NCBI GenBank assembly: GCA_020854835.1
Contig: JAHKLX010000015.1
Span: forward strand, 1 to 64,000
Direction: 5' to 3'
Length of the DNA stretch: 64,000 nucleotides
Source: Microcaldota archaeon
GTDB taxonomy: Archaea > Micrarchaeota > Micrarchaeia > Anstonellales > JAGGVH01
Under the pieces are notes generated by a model. It was not told the DNA's origin and did no database searches. It worked only from the letters and a program-made list of their open reading frames with translations. Positions within the stretch are counted from its first letter, which is position 1; every line of letters begins with the position of its first letter. Shown here piece after piece: positions 43,788 through 52,384 of the stretch. The position numbers and the translations under genes are program-made.

Positions 43788-45977
43788 TTAACCTATGAAG
43801 TCTTTTGCTTCAGGGGGTTCTGGTTTCAAACCTTTTCTTTTTCTTATTTGTTGTATGGTATTCTTTTGAAGTTCTTTAGGTTGATCTTCATAACCTGCGT
43901 ATTCTTGATACCAAATTGCTTTACCTTGCGTCACACTCCTCAATTCACTTGAGAAGCCGAACATCTCTGCAACAGGAACTTTGAATTTCAAGATTGAAAT
44001 CTCGCCTTCTTGTTCCATACTAACTAATTGTCCTCTTTTTCCATTCAACAAATTAATAACTCCGCCAGCAAAATCATGAGGTACTTGGATTAACACCTGT
44101 TGTTTGGGCTCTTGCAATGAAACTCCTGCAGTAATCATTGAAGCATAGATGGGGTTTCTAACGGCCGGCAGTATTTGTGCAGGACCTCTATGGACTGCAT
44201 CTTCATGGATTGTCCCATCCAAGACTCTAACTTTAATACCTACAACTTTTTCTTGTGCGGCTGCCCCTTTACTCACAGATTCTTCAAATCCTTGGATTAT
44301 CAATTCCATAATCTCATTTAAGTATTGCACCCCTCTTGTTCCATCAACAAGAACATTTTTGTTGAAAACATCAATAACTTTTTTTGCTTCATCTCTTGCC
44401 ATTCCATTATTGATATACATTTCAATGCTCTGTTTTCCTTTGGGTCTACCCTCAGAAATTTTACCTTCTTCAATATTCTTCAGAATTTCTTCTTCCAAAG
44501 GCTCGACAACAAACAACAGTTTTGTATGTTTGTTTGGAGATTTTCCTTCGAGCTCAGGGCCTTTTTTATGTATGATTTCTCTGTAAACAACAATAGGTGG
44601 TGATGTTACAATATCAATTTTCTTTTCATTTTTTAATTTGTATTCAATAATTTCTAAATGCAATTCTCCCATACCCGATATCAAATGCTCTCCGGTTTCT
44701 TGATTAATTTCCACTTTTATTGTGGGATCTTCTTTGGAAATTGATCTTAAAGCAGCAATAAGTCTTGCCAAATCCTTGCTTTCTTTAGCTTCAATTGATT
44801 TTGTCATAACAGGCTCTGAATAATGTTTAATTTCTTCAAAGGGTTCTACTTTTTCAGATGATATTGTTTCACCAACATAAACATCTTTCAAACCAACAAC
44901 CCCTGCGATATTCCCTGCACTCAACTCTTCACACACAACTCTGTCTTTCCCCATGTAAATTCCTAGTTGCTGAACTTTTTCATAAGCCAATCTGGAAGCC
45001 AAAAACAACTGTTCGCTTTTTTTAACTCTTCCAGAAAATAATCTGACCAAAGCAACTTCTCCTGCGTGGGGATCATTAAGGACACCAAAACAAATTCCAA
45101 CTGCTTTCCCATCTGGCGAGCACTCTGCCATTTTTTTACCTTCATCAGTTTCCATATCTCCTCTCCACAAATGCGGAATTCTATATACTTGTGCAACTGT
45201 AGGATCGGGGAGGTGTTCTATTGCCATTTCTAAAAGAATTTCATCAATTGGTGTTTTTTCTTGAAGTTCTTTAACATTTCCATCTTGTGTTAATTTAATA
45301 ATATCTCCAAAACCTAGTTTTGTTCTTTTCATTGATCTTGCAGAAACAGCCCATTTGTGAAATGCTGAACCAAAAGCAATTGTACCATCTTCAACAGACA
45401 CTTTCCATTTTTCTTGATATTCTTTTGGGGCAAATTTTGATATCAAATCATTGACTTGCAAAACAATTTTTATGAGTCTTTTCTGCATGTCCTCTGGAGT
45501 CAGCCTCATTTCACTTATAAGTCTGTCGACTTTATTTATAAAAACAACAGGTTTTGCACGTTCTTTCATAGCTTGTCTTAAAACGGTTTCTGTTTGGGGC
45601 ATCATTCCCTCAACCGCATCAACAACTACAATCACACCATCAACAGCTCTCATAGCTCTTGTTACGTGGCCCCCAAAATCAACGTGGCCAGGTGTGTCAA
45701 TCAAATTAATTAAATATTCTTTACCTTGGAAGGGGAAAACTAAAGATATATTTGCAGATTTAATCGTGATTCCTCTAGCTTGTTCTTGCTCATCATAATC
45801 CAACACTCTTTGTTCTCCTGCCAACTCTCTTGACATTAATCCTGCTTTAGCAACAAGTGAATCAGATAATGTTGTTTTGCCATGATCTACATGGGCAACA
45901 ATAGCTACATTTCTAACATCTTTTCTTGAGTCCATTAAGCGCTGGACTAGTTCTACAATATTTTCTTTTTTTGCCAT
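43788..45977 (-). CDS. fusA: Translation elongation factor 2
   Basis: GTPase that drives ribosome translocation. G1 is AHVDHGKTTLSDSL, G2/G3 include RGITI and IDTPGHVDFGGHV, and G4 is NKVD. Near the C-terminus DAVHRGPAQILPA holds the His that archaea convert to diphthamide, so diphthamide synthesis genes should exist elsewhere. At 729 residues it is a typical archaeal EF-2. GAGGTGTGATTA precedes the ATG. It is divergent from a small membrane-protein gene. Confidence 0.97.
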   Translation of the reverse strand: MAKKENIVELVQRLMDSRKDVRNVAIVAHVDHGKTTLSDSLVAKAGLMSRELAGEQRVLDYDEQEQARGITIKSANISLVFPFQGKEYLINLIDTPGHVDFGGHVTRAMRAVDGVIVVVDAVEGMMPQTETVLRQAMKERAKPVVFINKVDRLISEMRLTPEDMQKRLIKIVLQVNDLISKFAPKEYQEKWKVSVEDGTIAFGSAFHKWAVSARSMKRTKLGFGDIIKLTQDGNVKELQEKTPIDEILLEMAIEHLPDPTVAQVYRIPHLWRGDMETDEGKKMAECSPDGKAVGICFGVLNDPHAGEVALVRLFSGRVKKSEQLFLASRLAYEKVQQLGIYMGKDRVVCEELSAGNIAGVVGLKDVYVGETISSEKVEPFEEIKHYSEPVMTKSIEAKESKDLARLIAALRSISKEDPTIKVEINQETGEHLISGMGELHLEIIEYKLKNEKKIDIVTSPPIVVYREIIHKKGPELEGKSPNKHTKLLFVVEPLEEEILKNIEEGKISEGRPKGKQSIEMYINNGMARDEAKKVIDVFNKNVLVDGTRGVQYLNEIMELIIQGFEESVSKGAAAQEKVVGIKVRVLDGTIHEDAVHRGPAQILPAVRNPIYASMITAGVSLQEPKQQVLIQVPHDFAGGVINLLNGKRGQLVSMEQEGEISILKFKVPVAEMFGFSSELRSVTQGKAIWYQEYAGYEDQPKELQKNTIQQIRKRKGLKPEPPEAKDFIG

Positions 45978-46041
45978 TAATCACACCTCTCTGTAAACAT
46001 CTCTAAAAATACAAGAAGATGTATTTTCTTTATGTGATAAG

Positions 46042-46050
46042 TTTTATAAA
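46042..46050. promoter_or_regulatory. TATA box between EF-2 and a small membrane protein gene
   Basis: TTTTATAAA lies 33 bases from the plus-strand start (46083) and 65 bases from the EF-2 start and contains the palindrome TTTATAAA. It could drive both genes. Confidence 0.5.
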
Positions 46051-46082
46051 CATTACGAGAAAATATATTCGAAGTGATATTT

Positions 46083-46397
46083 ATGATTGGATGGTATTTG
46101 GGCGTTTTAGGTATAATCATAGGTCTTGTAGGGAGCATAAAATTTTTTTATTCGCTGCAAGGTTTAAGCGGTGAGCTCAGAGATAGTTTATTGTTTTTGA
46201 TAATAGCAAGTATAATATATGTTGTTTTTAGTTCTATAATGGTTTTATTAGGAGTTTTTCAGATCCAAATAGATGAATCAATATGGCAGGCAGTACCTGT
46301 TTTATATTTAATCAGCACAATATTTTTTGTTGTCGGGGCCAACAATTTTATTCAACCTGTTAAATCTCGTAACCCTAAAAAACCAAAGAAAAAATAA
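46083..46397 (+). CDS. Small membrane protein, three helices
   Basis: 104 residues from ATG 46083, with GTGATATTT just upstream. Three hydrophobic segments are visible (LGVLGIIIGLVGSIKFF, LLFLIIASIIYVVFSSIMVLLGV, AVPVLYLISTIFFVVGA), followed by a basic KPKKK tail that should be cytoplasmic. No family is recognised. It lies 38 bases before the aRF1 gene. Confidence 0.6.
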   Translation: MIGWYLGVLGIIIGLVGSIKFFYSLQGLSGELRDSLLFLIIASIIYVVFSSIMVLLGVFQIQIDESIWQAVPVLYLISTIFFVVGANNFIQPVKSRNPKKPKKK

Positions 46398-46435
46398 AAC
46401 CAAGATTTATAAGAATATGGAATCAAATCTAACTT

Positions 46436-47626
46436 ATGGATAGTTCAGATGAACCTGTAGCAATAACCAAAGATCAAAAATTTCAACTTAAACGAAAAAT
46501 TGATCATTTAAAAGATATTAAAGGTAGTGGTACGCAGTTGATATCAGTTTACGTTCCTGACAATTATCCTATCCATGAAGTTACAACAAAACTTAAAGGA
46601 GAGCTTAGCCAAGCTTCAAACATAAAATCCAAATCAACACGCACAAATGTTTCGGACGCTTTGGAAAAGGTTTTAGGGTTTCTAAAAACCCTAAATGGTA
46701 GAACTCCTGAAAATGGTGTGGCAGTATTTTGCGGAAATGTTTCAGACACCCCTGCAAAAATTGACATCCAACTTTTTTCAATTATTCCGCCTGCACCCCT
46801 CAACATTCAAGTATATAGGTGCGATTCCAAGTTTTTCATTGAACCTCTTGAGAAATTTATTAGTCATACTGATGTTTATGGAATTCTTGCTATGGATGGA
46901 CGAAACGCAACTTTGGCGTACTTAAAAGGAACTCAAGTTGAAGTTCTCAAAACAATTCATTCTATGGCTCATTCTAAAATACATGTTGGCGGCCAGAGTG
47001 CGGCAAGATTTCAACGTTTGATTACTGAGGAAACTGAAAATTATTATAAAAGAATTGGAGGGTATATGGATAAATATTTTTTACCTAATCAAGTCAAGGG
47101 CGTCATGATCGGAGGTCCTGGACCTGCAAAAGAAAATTTTATTAAAATGAGTCCTTTTAATTATCAAATAAAACACATCGGCCAGCTTATTAATGTTGGT
47201 TACACTGATGAAGCAGGTGTAAACGAAATAATAAGGTTATCTGAAGATATAATTTCAGAACAAGAAACAATACAGGAAAAAAAGATGGTTTCAAGATTTA
47301 TCCAAGAAGCAATAACTAATGGTTTGGCAGTTTATGGGCTTCAGCCTGTTATTGACGCAATAAAATCTCATCAAGCTGATTCAGTTTTAATATCTGAAGA
47401 TTTAGACTATAAATTAAAAATAACGGAAGAAGATGGCGAAGAAAAAGTCAAAATTGCCAAACCTGATGAAAAAAATCCTGAAACTTTAATTCTTCTTTTA
47501 GATTTTTTTGTTGATTTGGCAAATGCCAACAATATTGAATATCATTTTATTTCAACAGATACTGCAGAAGGAGCTCAATTCAAAAGTATGTTCTTTGGGT
47601 TGGGTGCGTTTTTAAGATATAAATAA
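46436..47626 (+). CDS. prf1: Peptide chain release factor aRF1
   Basis: Recognises all three stop codons and triggers release of the nascent chain. The NIKSKSTR motif (stop-codon reading, domain 1) and HVGGQSAARF (GGQ, peptidyl-tRNA hydrolysis, domain 2) are both intact, and a normal domain 3 follows. At 396 residues it is slightly short of the usual ~410. TTTATAAG at 46406-46413, about 25 bases before the ATG, indicates a leaderless mRNA with its own promoter. Confidence 0.97.
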   Translation: MDSSDEPVAITKDQKFQLKRKIDHLKDIKGSGTQLISVYVPDNYPIHEVTTKLKGELSQASNIKSKSTRTNVSDALEKVLGFLKTLNGRTPENGVAVFCGNVSDTPAKIDIQLFSIIPPAPLNIQVYRCDSKFFIEPLEKFISHTDVYGILAMDGRNATLAYLKGTQVEVLKTIHSMAHSKIHVGGQSAARFQRLITEETENYYKRIGGYMDKYFLPNQVKGVMIGGPGPAKENFIKMSPFNYQIKHIGQLINVGYTDEAGVNEIIRLSEDIISEQETIQEKKMVSRFIQEAITNGLAVYGLQPVIDAIKSHQADSVLISEDLDYKLKITEEDGEEKVKIAKPDEKNPETLILLLDFFVDLANANNIEYHFISTDTAEGAQFKSMFFGLGAFLRYK

Positions 47627-47698
47627 CTCACTTATTGTGCATATTAAAAATAATCAGCTCTAATTTTAAGTTTAAAAGAAAGAAAAAAAAGAAAGGGT

Positions 47699-48073
47699 TT
47701 AACAAGTTGTTGGTGCCCATCCTACTCCTGTAGTACAGTTGTTCCCAAACATTGCTGTCATCAATGTAGGTCCAACAACGCTCAATACAAATGCAATTAA
47801 TGCACCAACCATTGCCATTATGGCCCAGCCCTGTGCTTTTGCCCTAAGCTGTGCATCTCCAAGTTGTCCGCCAGCATATATTATTGCAGCCAAAACAACC
47901 AACAAGAATGCAATAGGCCCTAAAAGACTATTAATTTCACATCTCAGTTCGCAGAATATACATTTCAATGCTTCAAAACCTTCTGGTCCCGAATCTGCTC
48001 CACATTGTATTAAATCTGCAAAACTTGGCATTATGAAAACCAAACAAAAAATTGCAAAATATTTCAAATTCAT
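47699..48073 (-). CDS. VirB2/TrbC-like small membrane protein, copy C
   Basis: 124 residues: signal peptide (LKYFAIFCLVFIMPSFA), a short Cys-rich segment (KCIFCELRCE), then two helices, GPIAFLLVVLAAIIYAGGQL and a second starting GWAIMAMVGALIAFVL, joined by GDAQLRAKAQ, and a tail ending in cysteine. The plan (cleaved signal, two helices, short basic loop) is that of VirB2/TrbC-type pilins of conjugation and type IV secretion systems. AAAAGGTGATAAA precedes the ATG. It is the last gene of a three-gene operon. A ~180-bp segment is almost identical to copy A. Confidence 0.75.
   Translation of the reverse strand: MNLKYFAIFCLVFIMPSFADLIQCGADSGPEGFEALKCIFCELRCEINSLLGPIAFLLVVLAAIIYAGGQLGDAQLRAKAQGWAIMAMVGALIAFVLSVVGPTLMTAMFGNNCTTGVGWAPTTC
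47741..47920 (-). repeat. Near-identical segment in VirB2-like copy C
   Basis: Bases 47741-47920 match 48484-48663 with only four mismatches visible by eye. The longest identical stretch runs from about 47782 to 47918. It covers the two-helix core of the protein. Confidence 0.9.
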
Positions 48074-48088
48074 TTTATCACCTTTTAA

Positions 48089-48454
48089 TTAACAGACACT
48101 TAAGTCCCAGCCATCTCCCGCACAACCATCTCCGAACATAGATTCCATTACTATTGGTCCGATTGTAAACAATACAAAGGCTAAGATGGCACCTACTATT
48201 GCCATAACTGCCCAACTTTGGCCTTTCGATCTGAGTTGTGCATCACCCAATTGGCTTGCGGCATAGATTATTGCTGCCATTACAACCAATAAAAAGGCAA
48301 TAGGGGCCAGTAATCCCTGCATTTCACATCTTAAGTCGCAAAACAAGCAACTTATTTTGTCAAATCCTATAAGGTCATCTGGACAGTTGTTTAACTGGCT
48401 GAAACTGATTGAAACCAGTGAAAAAAGAAAAAAGATGTAGAATATTTTTTTCAT
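48089..48454 (-). CDS. VirB2/TrbC-like small membrane protein, copy B
   Basis: 121 residues from ATG 48454, preceded by AAAGGTCATAAAA; the frame extends to 48481, but that part overlaps copy A's end. It has a signal peptide (IFYIFFLFSLVSISFS), SCLFCDLRCEMQGLLAPIAFLLVV and a second helix AVMAIVGAILAFVLFTIG, with GDAQLRSKGQ between them. It is clearly a paralogue of copies A and C but more diverged (ASQL for GGQL), with cysteines at the same places. The middle position makes the A/C identity notable. Confidence 0.75.
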   Translation of the reverse strand: MKKIFYIFFLFSLVSISFSQLNNCPDDLIGFDKISCLFCDLRCEMQGLLAPIAFLLVVMAAIIYAASQLGDAQLRSKGQSWAVMAIVGAILAFVLFTIGPIVMESMFGDGCAGDGWDLSVC

Positions 48455-48471
48455 TTTTATGACCTTTTTTG

Positions 48472-48822
48472 TTATTCGCAAGCGTTCCCAAACATTGCTT
48501 TCATCAATGTAGGTCCAACAACATTCAATACAAATGCAATTAATGCACCAACCATTGCCATTATGGCCCAGCCCTGTGCTTTTGCCCTAAGCTGTGCATC
48601 TCCAAGTTGTCCGCCAGCATATATTATTGCAGCCAAAACAACCAACAAGAATGCAATAGGTCCAAGCAATCCTTGAATGTCTCCAGCCAGTCCACAGAAA
48701 ATACATGTTAGTGCGTCAAATCCACTTATCGCAGTGGTGCATTGACTTAGTGATGTTACTGCAGCATAGGTTGATGAAAACATCAAAATCATTACGAAAG
48801 TTGTTATCATTAATTTTCTCAT
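48472..48822 (-). CDS. VirB2/TrbC-like small membrane protein, copy A
   Basis: 116 residues with a signal peptide (LMITTFVMILMFSSTYA), a CIFC motif, and the same two-helix core as copies B and C. GGAGGTGT precedes the ATG, the strongest ribosome binding site of the three, and no promoter is obvious inside the operon, so it is probably the first and most translated gene. The tail is shorter than in B and C (ends NACE). Confidence 0.75.
   Translation of the reverse strand: MRKLMITTFVMILMFSSTYAAVTSLSQCTTAISGFDALTCIFCGLAGDIQGLLGPIAFLLVVLAAIIYAGGQLGDAQLRAKAQGWAIMAMVGALIAFVLNVVGPTLMKAMFGNACE
48484..48663 (-). repeat. Near-identical segment in VirB2-like copy A
   Basis: Partner of 47741-47920, 743 bases away in direct orientation, covering the two-helix core. 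Copy B, between them, does not share the near-identity. Confidence 0.9.
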
Positions 48823-48917
48823 TCTGACACCTCCTATTGTGTGGTATTTATTTATACATATTTATTTAAAAAGTTTATCGTTTGTAGATTTTCATATTTT
48901 CATATCCAAATACTAAG

Positions 48918-48926
48918 TTTTAAATA
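48918..48926 (+). promoter_or_regulatory. TATA box for the type IV pilin gene
   Basis: TTTTAAATA lies 22-30 bases before the ATG at 48949 with no ribosome binding site in between, so the pilin mRNA is probably leaderless. Confidence 0.5.
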
Positions 48927-48948
48927 CATTATCTTTGTTTAAGTTGGT

Positions 48949-49383
48949 ATGAAAGCACAAGCTGCTACAGAGTATTTACTTATGTTGTCTATTGTTTTAG
49001 TGATTATTCTAACATCGGCAATTTTCTTTACAAATATCCCTTCAATCGTTTCCCAACTTTCATCATCAGGCCATAGGGATTTTTGGAATAATGCAGACAT
49101 TGCAATAAGATCTCATTCCATGCGTTCGGATGGAGCATTAGTTTTAAATGTCAGAAACAACAAGGCAGCACCAATCAATATTGAACAGGTATGGATTGGA
49201 GAAAATTCCTATCCGATTTCAGAAAATTTTGAACCAAGCGAAAGAAAAATCATACAAATAAACATAAACGAAAATTCTAAAAAAGGAGATTATTACCATT
49301 ATAAAATTGGTTTTGATTATTTGATGGTAGGTCAAAATTTTGAATTTAAACCTGGTGTCCCAATAACTGGGAATGTTCAGTAA
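48949..49383 (+). CDS. Archaeal type IV pilin
   Basis: 144 residues. MKAQAATEYLLMLSIVLVII is the archaeal class III signal with cleavage before QAATE (Glu +5) and a hydrophobic helix. The globular part is beta-rich (GALVLNVRNNKAAPINIEQVWIG), as in pilins that share an immunoglobulin-like fold. No cysteine is present, unlike the pilin-like proteins at 39910-42108. It is followed by a polytopic membrane protein, a methyltransferase and a glycosyltransferase, which suggests a modified pilus or glycoprotein (inference). Confidence 0.8.
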   Translation: MKAQAATEYLLMLSIVLVIILTSAIFFTNIPSIVSQLSSSGHRDFWNNADIAIRSHSMRSDGALVLNVRNNKAAPINIEQVWIGENSYPISENFEPSERKIIQININENSKKGDYYHYKIGFDYLMVGQNFEFKPGVPITGNVQ

Positions 49384-49401
49384 GATAGGTTGGTAATATT
49401 C

Positions 49402-50820
49402 ATGGTAAAAAATAAAGAAAATAAAACTTTGTATTACATTTTTTTTCTTTTTGTTTTTTTAAGTTTTATACCTGTTTTCTTTTCCCCCATCAGAATAAAT
49501 GATACCTATATTTGGATTTTAACAACCCAAGCATTTAAGAATTCCTCTTCTTGCGGAGGTCTTCTAATACAAAATATTCCAATATCAAATTTCACATCCC
49601 AATTAATAATTTATATATTGGATGATTTTATGAGTTTTGAAGGATTATGGCGTGTAATGATGGGCCTTCAAACATTACTATTAATTGTATCCTGGTTTTT
49701 TTTCATGAAAGTTTTTAATGTAAAAGATATGTCAGCACCATATTTTTTTGTATTTTTCTATTTAACATCATTGATTTATAATTTTGGTATGGCAAATTTC
49801 AATCTGGCAGTTGCCTTTTTTATTTTTGCATTCATTTCTTTTTTCAGGAAAAATATTCCTTTTTTAATTATCTTTTCATCCTTGATTTTTTTTACCCATA
49901 TTATGGTTTTTTATATTTTTATATTTAGCATATTTTTATACATTTTTCACAAAAAATTTCTACTCAATGAAAATATCATTTTTGATAGAGCATTAATTAC
50001 TTTAGCTATAATCTTGTTAATAAGCACATCAATTTATCTTTTTATGGGATTTGGAGACCCTCTTGAATCAGATGCAAAACAACTCTTGAATTCGGAACAA
50101 GGAAATCTACTGGATTTTTTCTTAGGTTTGCCATTAGTTTTTATAATTTATATAATTCTACATTTCAAAAAACATAATTTTTCTCTAAATCAAATAATTA
50201 AAAATACATTTGCTTTTATAGCCTCAATTTTTCTTTTAATATATGTCATATTGCCAAAATATCTTTTAAGTTGGGCATTTTTCAATGATAGATTCATCCC
50301 ATTTTTTATTTTATTTTCTTCTATTTTTTTCCGTTCCAAAAAAATAGATAATGTTTTATATGTTCTTTTGATTTTTTCATTTGTTTATCTTTTTTTGATT
50401 TTGGAAACAACCTCTCCAAAAAATTTGCCGGAATTACCCATCTATGATGGTCCTGCCATAATGCTCTTAAGTACAGAGAGTATGTACCTTCATAAAGTTG
50501 CCAATTCTCAAAATATTTGTTTTATTTCTGACTTATTTTTTGCCTCGGGAAGCAATTCCCATTACATTTTAATATATGATGATGAACTAACGTTTCAGCA
50601 TTCAATTAGAGAACGTCTAAATCCCAAAAACTGTACTTTGGTATCTGAAAAAATCGAACAAAACATGATGCACTATGAAGATCTAAAATACATTATTACT
50701 GCCGACATGTGTGATGTTGCAGAAAACTTCCAACATTGGGATGTGATTACAACTCCTGATTCAAATACTGATAATTTATTTGTTTTTGAAAACCCGAATT
50801 ATACAAAAACTGAAAAATAA
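49402..50820 (+). CDS. Polytopic membrane protein, GT-C-like
   Basis: 472 residues, starting at ATG 49402. About ten to eleven hydrophobic helices fill the first 320 residues, followed by a soluble C-terminal domain of ~130 residues. The plan resembles GT-C membrane glycosyltransferases such as the dolichol-phosphate-mannose mannosyltransferases, with a hydrophilic loop after helix one (RINDTYIW). No catalytic motif is certain, so this is by architecture only. TTGGTAATATTC precedes the ATG. Phe-rich, AT-rich sequence as in its neighbours. Confidence 0.5.
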   Translation: MVKNKENKTLYYIFFLFVFLSFIPVFFSPIRINDTYIWILTTQAFKNSSSCGGLLIQNIPISNFTSQLIIYILDDFMSFEGLWRVMMGLQTLLLIVSWFFFMKVFNVKDMSAPYFFVFFYLTSLIYNFGMANFNLAVAFFIFAFISFFRKNIPFLIIFSSLIFFTHIMVFYIFIFSIFLYIFHKKFLLNENIIFDRALITLAIILLISTSIYLFMGFGDPLESDAKQLLNSEQGNLLDFFLGLPLVFIIYIILHFKKHNFSLNQIIKNTFAFIASIFLLIYVILPKYLLSWAFFNDRFIPFFILFSSIFFRSKKIDNVLYVLLIFSFVYLFLILETTSPKNLPELPIYDGPAIMLLSTESMYLHKVANSQNICFISDLFFASGSNSHYILIYDDELTFQHSIRERLNPKNCTLVSEKIEQNMMHYEDLKYIITADMCDVAENFQHWDVITTPDSNTDNLFVFENPNYTKTEK

Positions 50821-50878
50821 TGTTTGCATTTTACTATTTTTCATCAACATATTTAAATATTTTGTATTTTTAAATAAT

Positions 50879-51613
50879 ATGGAGGATTGTGAAATTGCTA
50901 TTATGGGCAAACAGGAAAAAAATCATTGGTGGTTCAAGGCAAAAAGAAGACTAATCTTATTTTTGATTGATAAATACTCTCTCAAAAAAAATAAATCTAA
51001 AGTTCTAGATGTAGGGTGTGGCACGGGTCAGTTATTATGCGAGCTTAAAACAGAAGGTTATTCTGTATGCGGGGTGGATGTTTCTAAAACAGCAGTTGAT
51101 TATTGTGCGAAAAAAAGCATTTGTGTTTCTAATACTTATTTTCAAAATTTTTCTCCAAATCAAATATTTGATTTAATTGTAGCAAGTGATTTTCTTGAGC
51201 ATGTCAAAAATGATGCAAACACATTAAAAAAAATAAATAAACTTTTGGACATCCAGGGGCACCTAATATTGACTGTACCATTCCATAATTTTCTTTGGTC
51301 TTATCATGATGAATCTTTACATCATTTTAGGAGATACTCCCATAAAGATATAATGGGAAAGTTAAAAAAAGCAGGATTCAAAGTTAAAATGTTTTCACAC
51401 TGGAATTTTTTTTTATTCACTCCAGTTTTTTTATTCAGGTTATTATCCAATATTTTGAAGAGCAAACATTTTTCGGACACAAACGATATCCCTCCTCAAT
51501 TTATCAACAGTATTTTATATAACGTATTGAATTTTGAAAATTATTTAATATCGAAAGGAATTCAATTTCCTATTGGGGTTAGTGGAGTTTTTGTCTGTGA
51601 AAAAATTAAGTGA
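50879..51613 (+). CDS. SAM-dependent methyltransferase
   Basis: 244 residues from ATG 50879; a TATA-like ATATTTAAATA lies about 22-32 bases upstream, implying a leaderless transcript. The longer frame from 50780 begins inside the previous gene. The class I methyltransferase fold is marked by LDVGCGTGQLLCEL, VCGVDVSKTAVDYC and DLIVASDFLEHV. HHFRRYSHKDIMGKLKKAGF matches the C-terminal part of methyltransferases found in polysaccharide clusters. The substrate is unknown, probably a glycan or lipid. Confidence 0.82.
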   Translation: MEDCEIAIMGKQEKNHWWFKAKRRLILFLIDKYSLKKNKSKVLDVGCGTGQLLCELKTEGYSVCGVDVSKTAVDYCAKKSICVSNTYFQNFSPNQIFDLIVASDFLEHVKNDANTLKKINKLLDIQGHLILTVPFHNFLWSYHDESLHHFRRYSHKDIMGKLKKAGFKVKMFSHWNFFLFTPVFLFRLLSNILKSKHFSDTNDIPPQFINSILYNVLNFENYLISKGIQFPIGVSGVFVCEKIK

Positions 51614-52382
51614 TTTTTTTAACATACATATAAATCGCATCAGATATTTTATTGTAAGTTAAAGGTCTTAATTTTTTTGATGATCTTATTCTAAAAACAA
51701 GTGTCGATAATAGCATTTTTGGAATCACTTTTTTCATATTTAATTTTGTATTTATGTCGTTTTTCCAATTAACAGGAACTTCACATATGACAAATGATTC
51801 TTGGTTTAGTCTGTACAATAATTCAATATCGAATGCCCACCCAGTTAAACCTAACTCGGGAAGTATTTTTTTAATAGCTTTTTTCTGAAAAAATTTCGCA
51901 CCACATTGAGTATCTTTATATTTCAAACCAAATAGTAGTTTTATCCAAATATTGAAACAACGTGAAGCAATTCTTCTAATTAAAGGCTGTTTCTTGTATA
52001 AATATGCGCCATCGCAGTATCTGGAAGCTATGGCACCATCAAATACTTCTGCAACTTTGATGAGTTTTATCACACTTTTAGAGTGAGTTGATTGGTCTGC
52101 ATCAACAAAACCAATGATATTCCCTTTCGCGTGCTTAAAACCTTTAATAATCGCTCCACCTTTACCAATCCTGCTTTTTTCTATTATAATTTTAATTCTT
52201 TTATGTTTCTTTTCAAGTTTTTTACCGACTTCAATTGAATTATCAATACAACCATTGAAAACAACTATTATTTCATATTCTATGTTTTCTTTTTTTAGTT
52301 CTCTAGAGTATGTTTGTATTGTTTTTTTTATTCTTTTTTCTTCATTATATGCAGGTATGATGATTGATATTTTTTTATTCAA
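51606..52382 (-). CDS. Family 2 glycosyltransferase (DPG-synthase-like)
   Basis: 258 residues. GAGGTG is eight bases before TTG 52382, the preferred start; the TTG at 52388 lies too close to it. The GT2 fold is marked by IIIPAYNEEKRI, VFNGCIDNS, and the metal motif FVDADQS (DxD), with RYCDGAY and CGAKFFQKKA after it. The overall plan resembles dolichyl-phosphate glucose/mannose synthases (ALG5-like), without C-terminal membrane helices. It overlaps neither ABCE1 nor the methyltransferase substantively, but shares the last bases with each. It probably loads a lipid-linked sugar used by the neighbouring membrane protein. Confidence 0.85.
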   Translation of the reverse strand: MNKKISIIIPAYNEEKRIKKTIQTYSRELKKENIEYEIIVVFNGCIDNSIEVGKKLEKKHKRIKIIIEKSRIGKGGAIIKGFKHAKGNIIGFVDADQSTHSKSVIKLIKVAEVFDGAIASRYCDGAYLYKKQPLIRRIASRCFNIWIKLLFGLKYKDTQCGAKFFQKKAIKKILPELGLTGWAFDIELLYRLNQESFVICEVPVNWKNDINTKLNMKKVIPKMLLSTLVFRIRSSKKLRPLTYNKISDAIYMYVKKIT

Positions 52383-52384
52383 AA

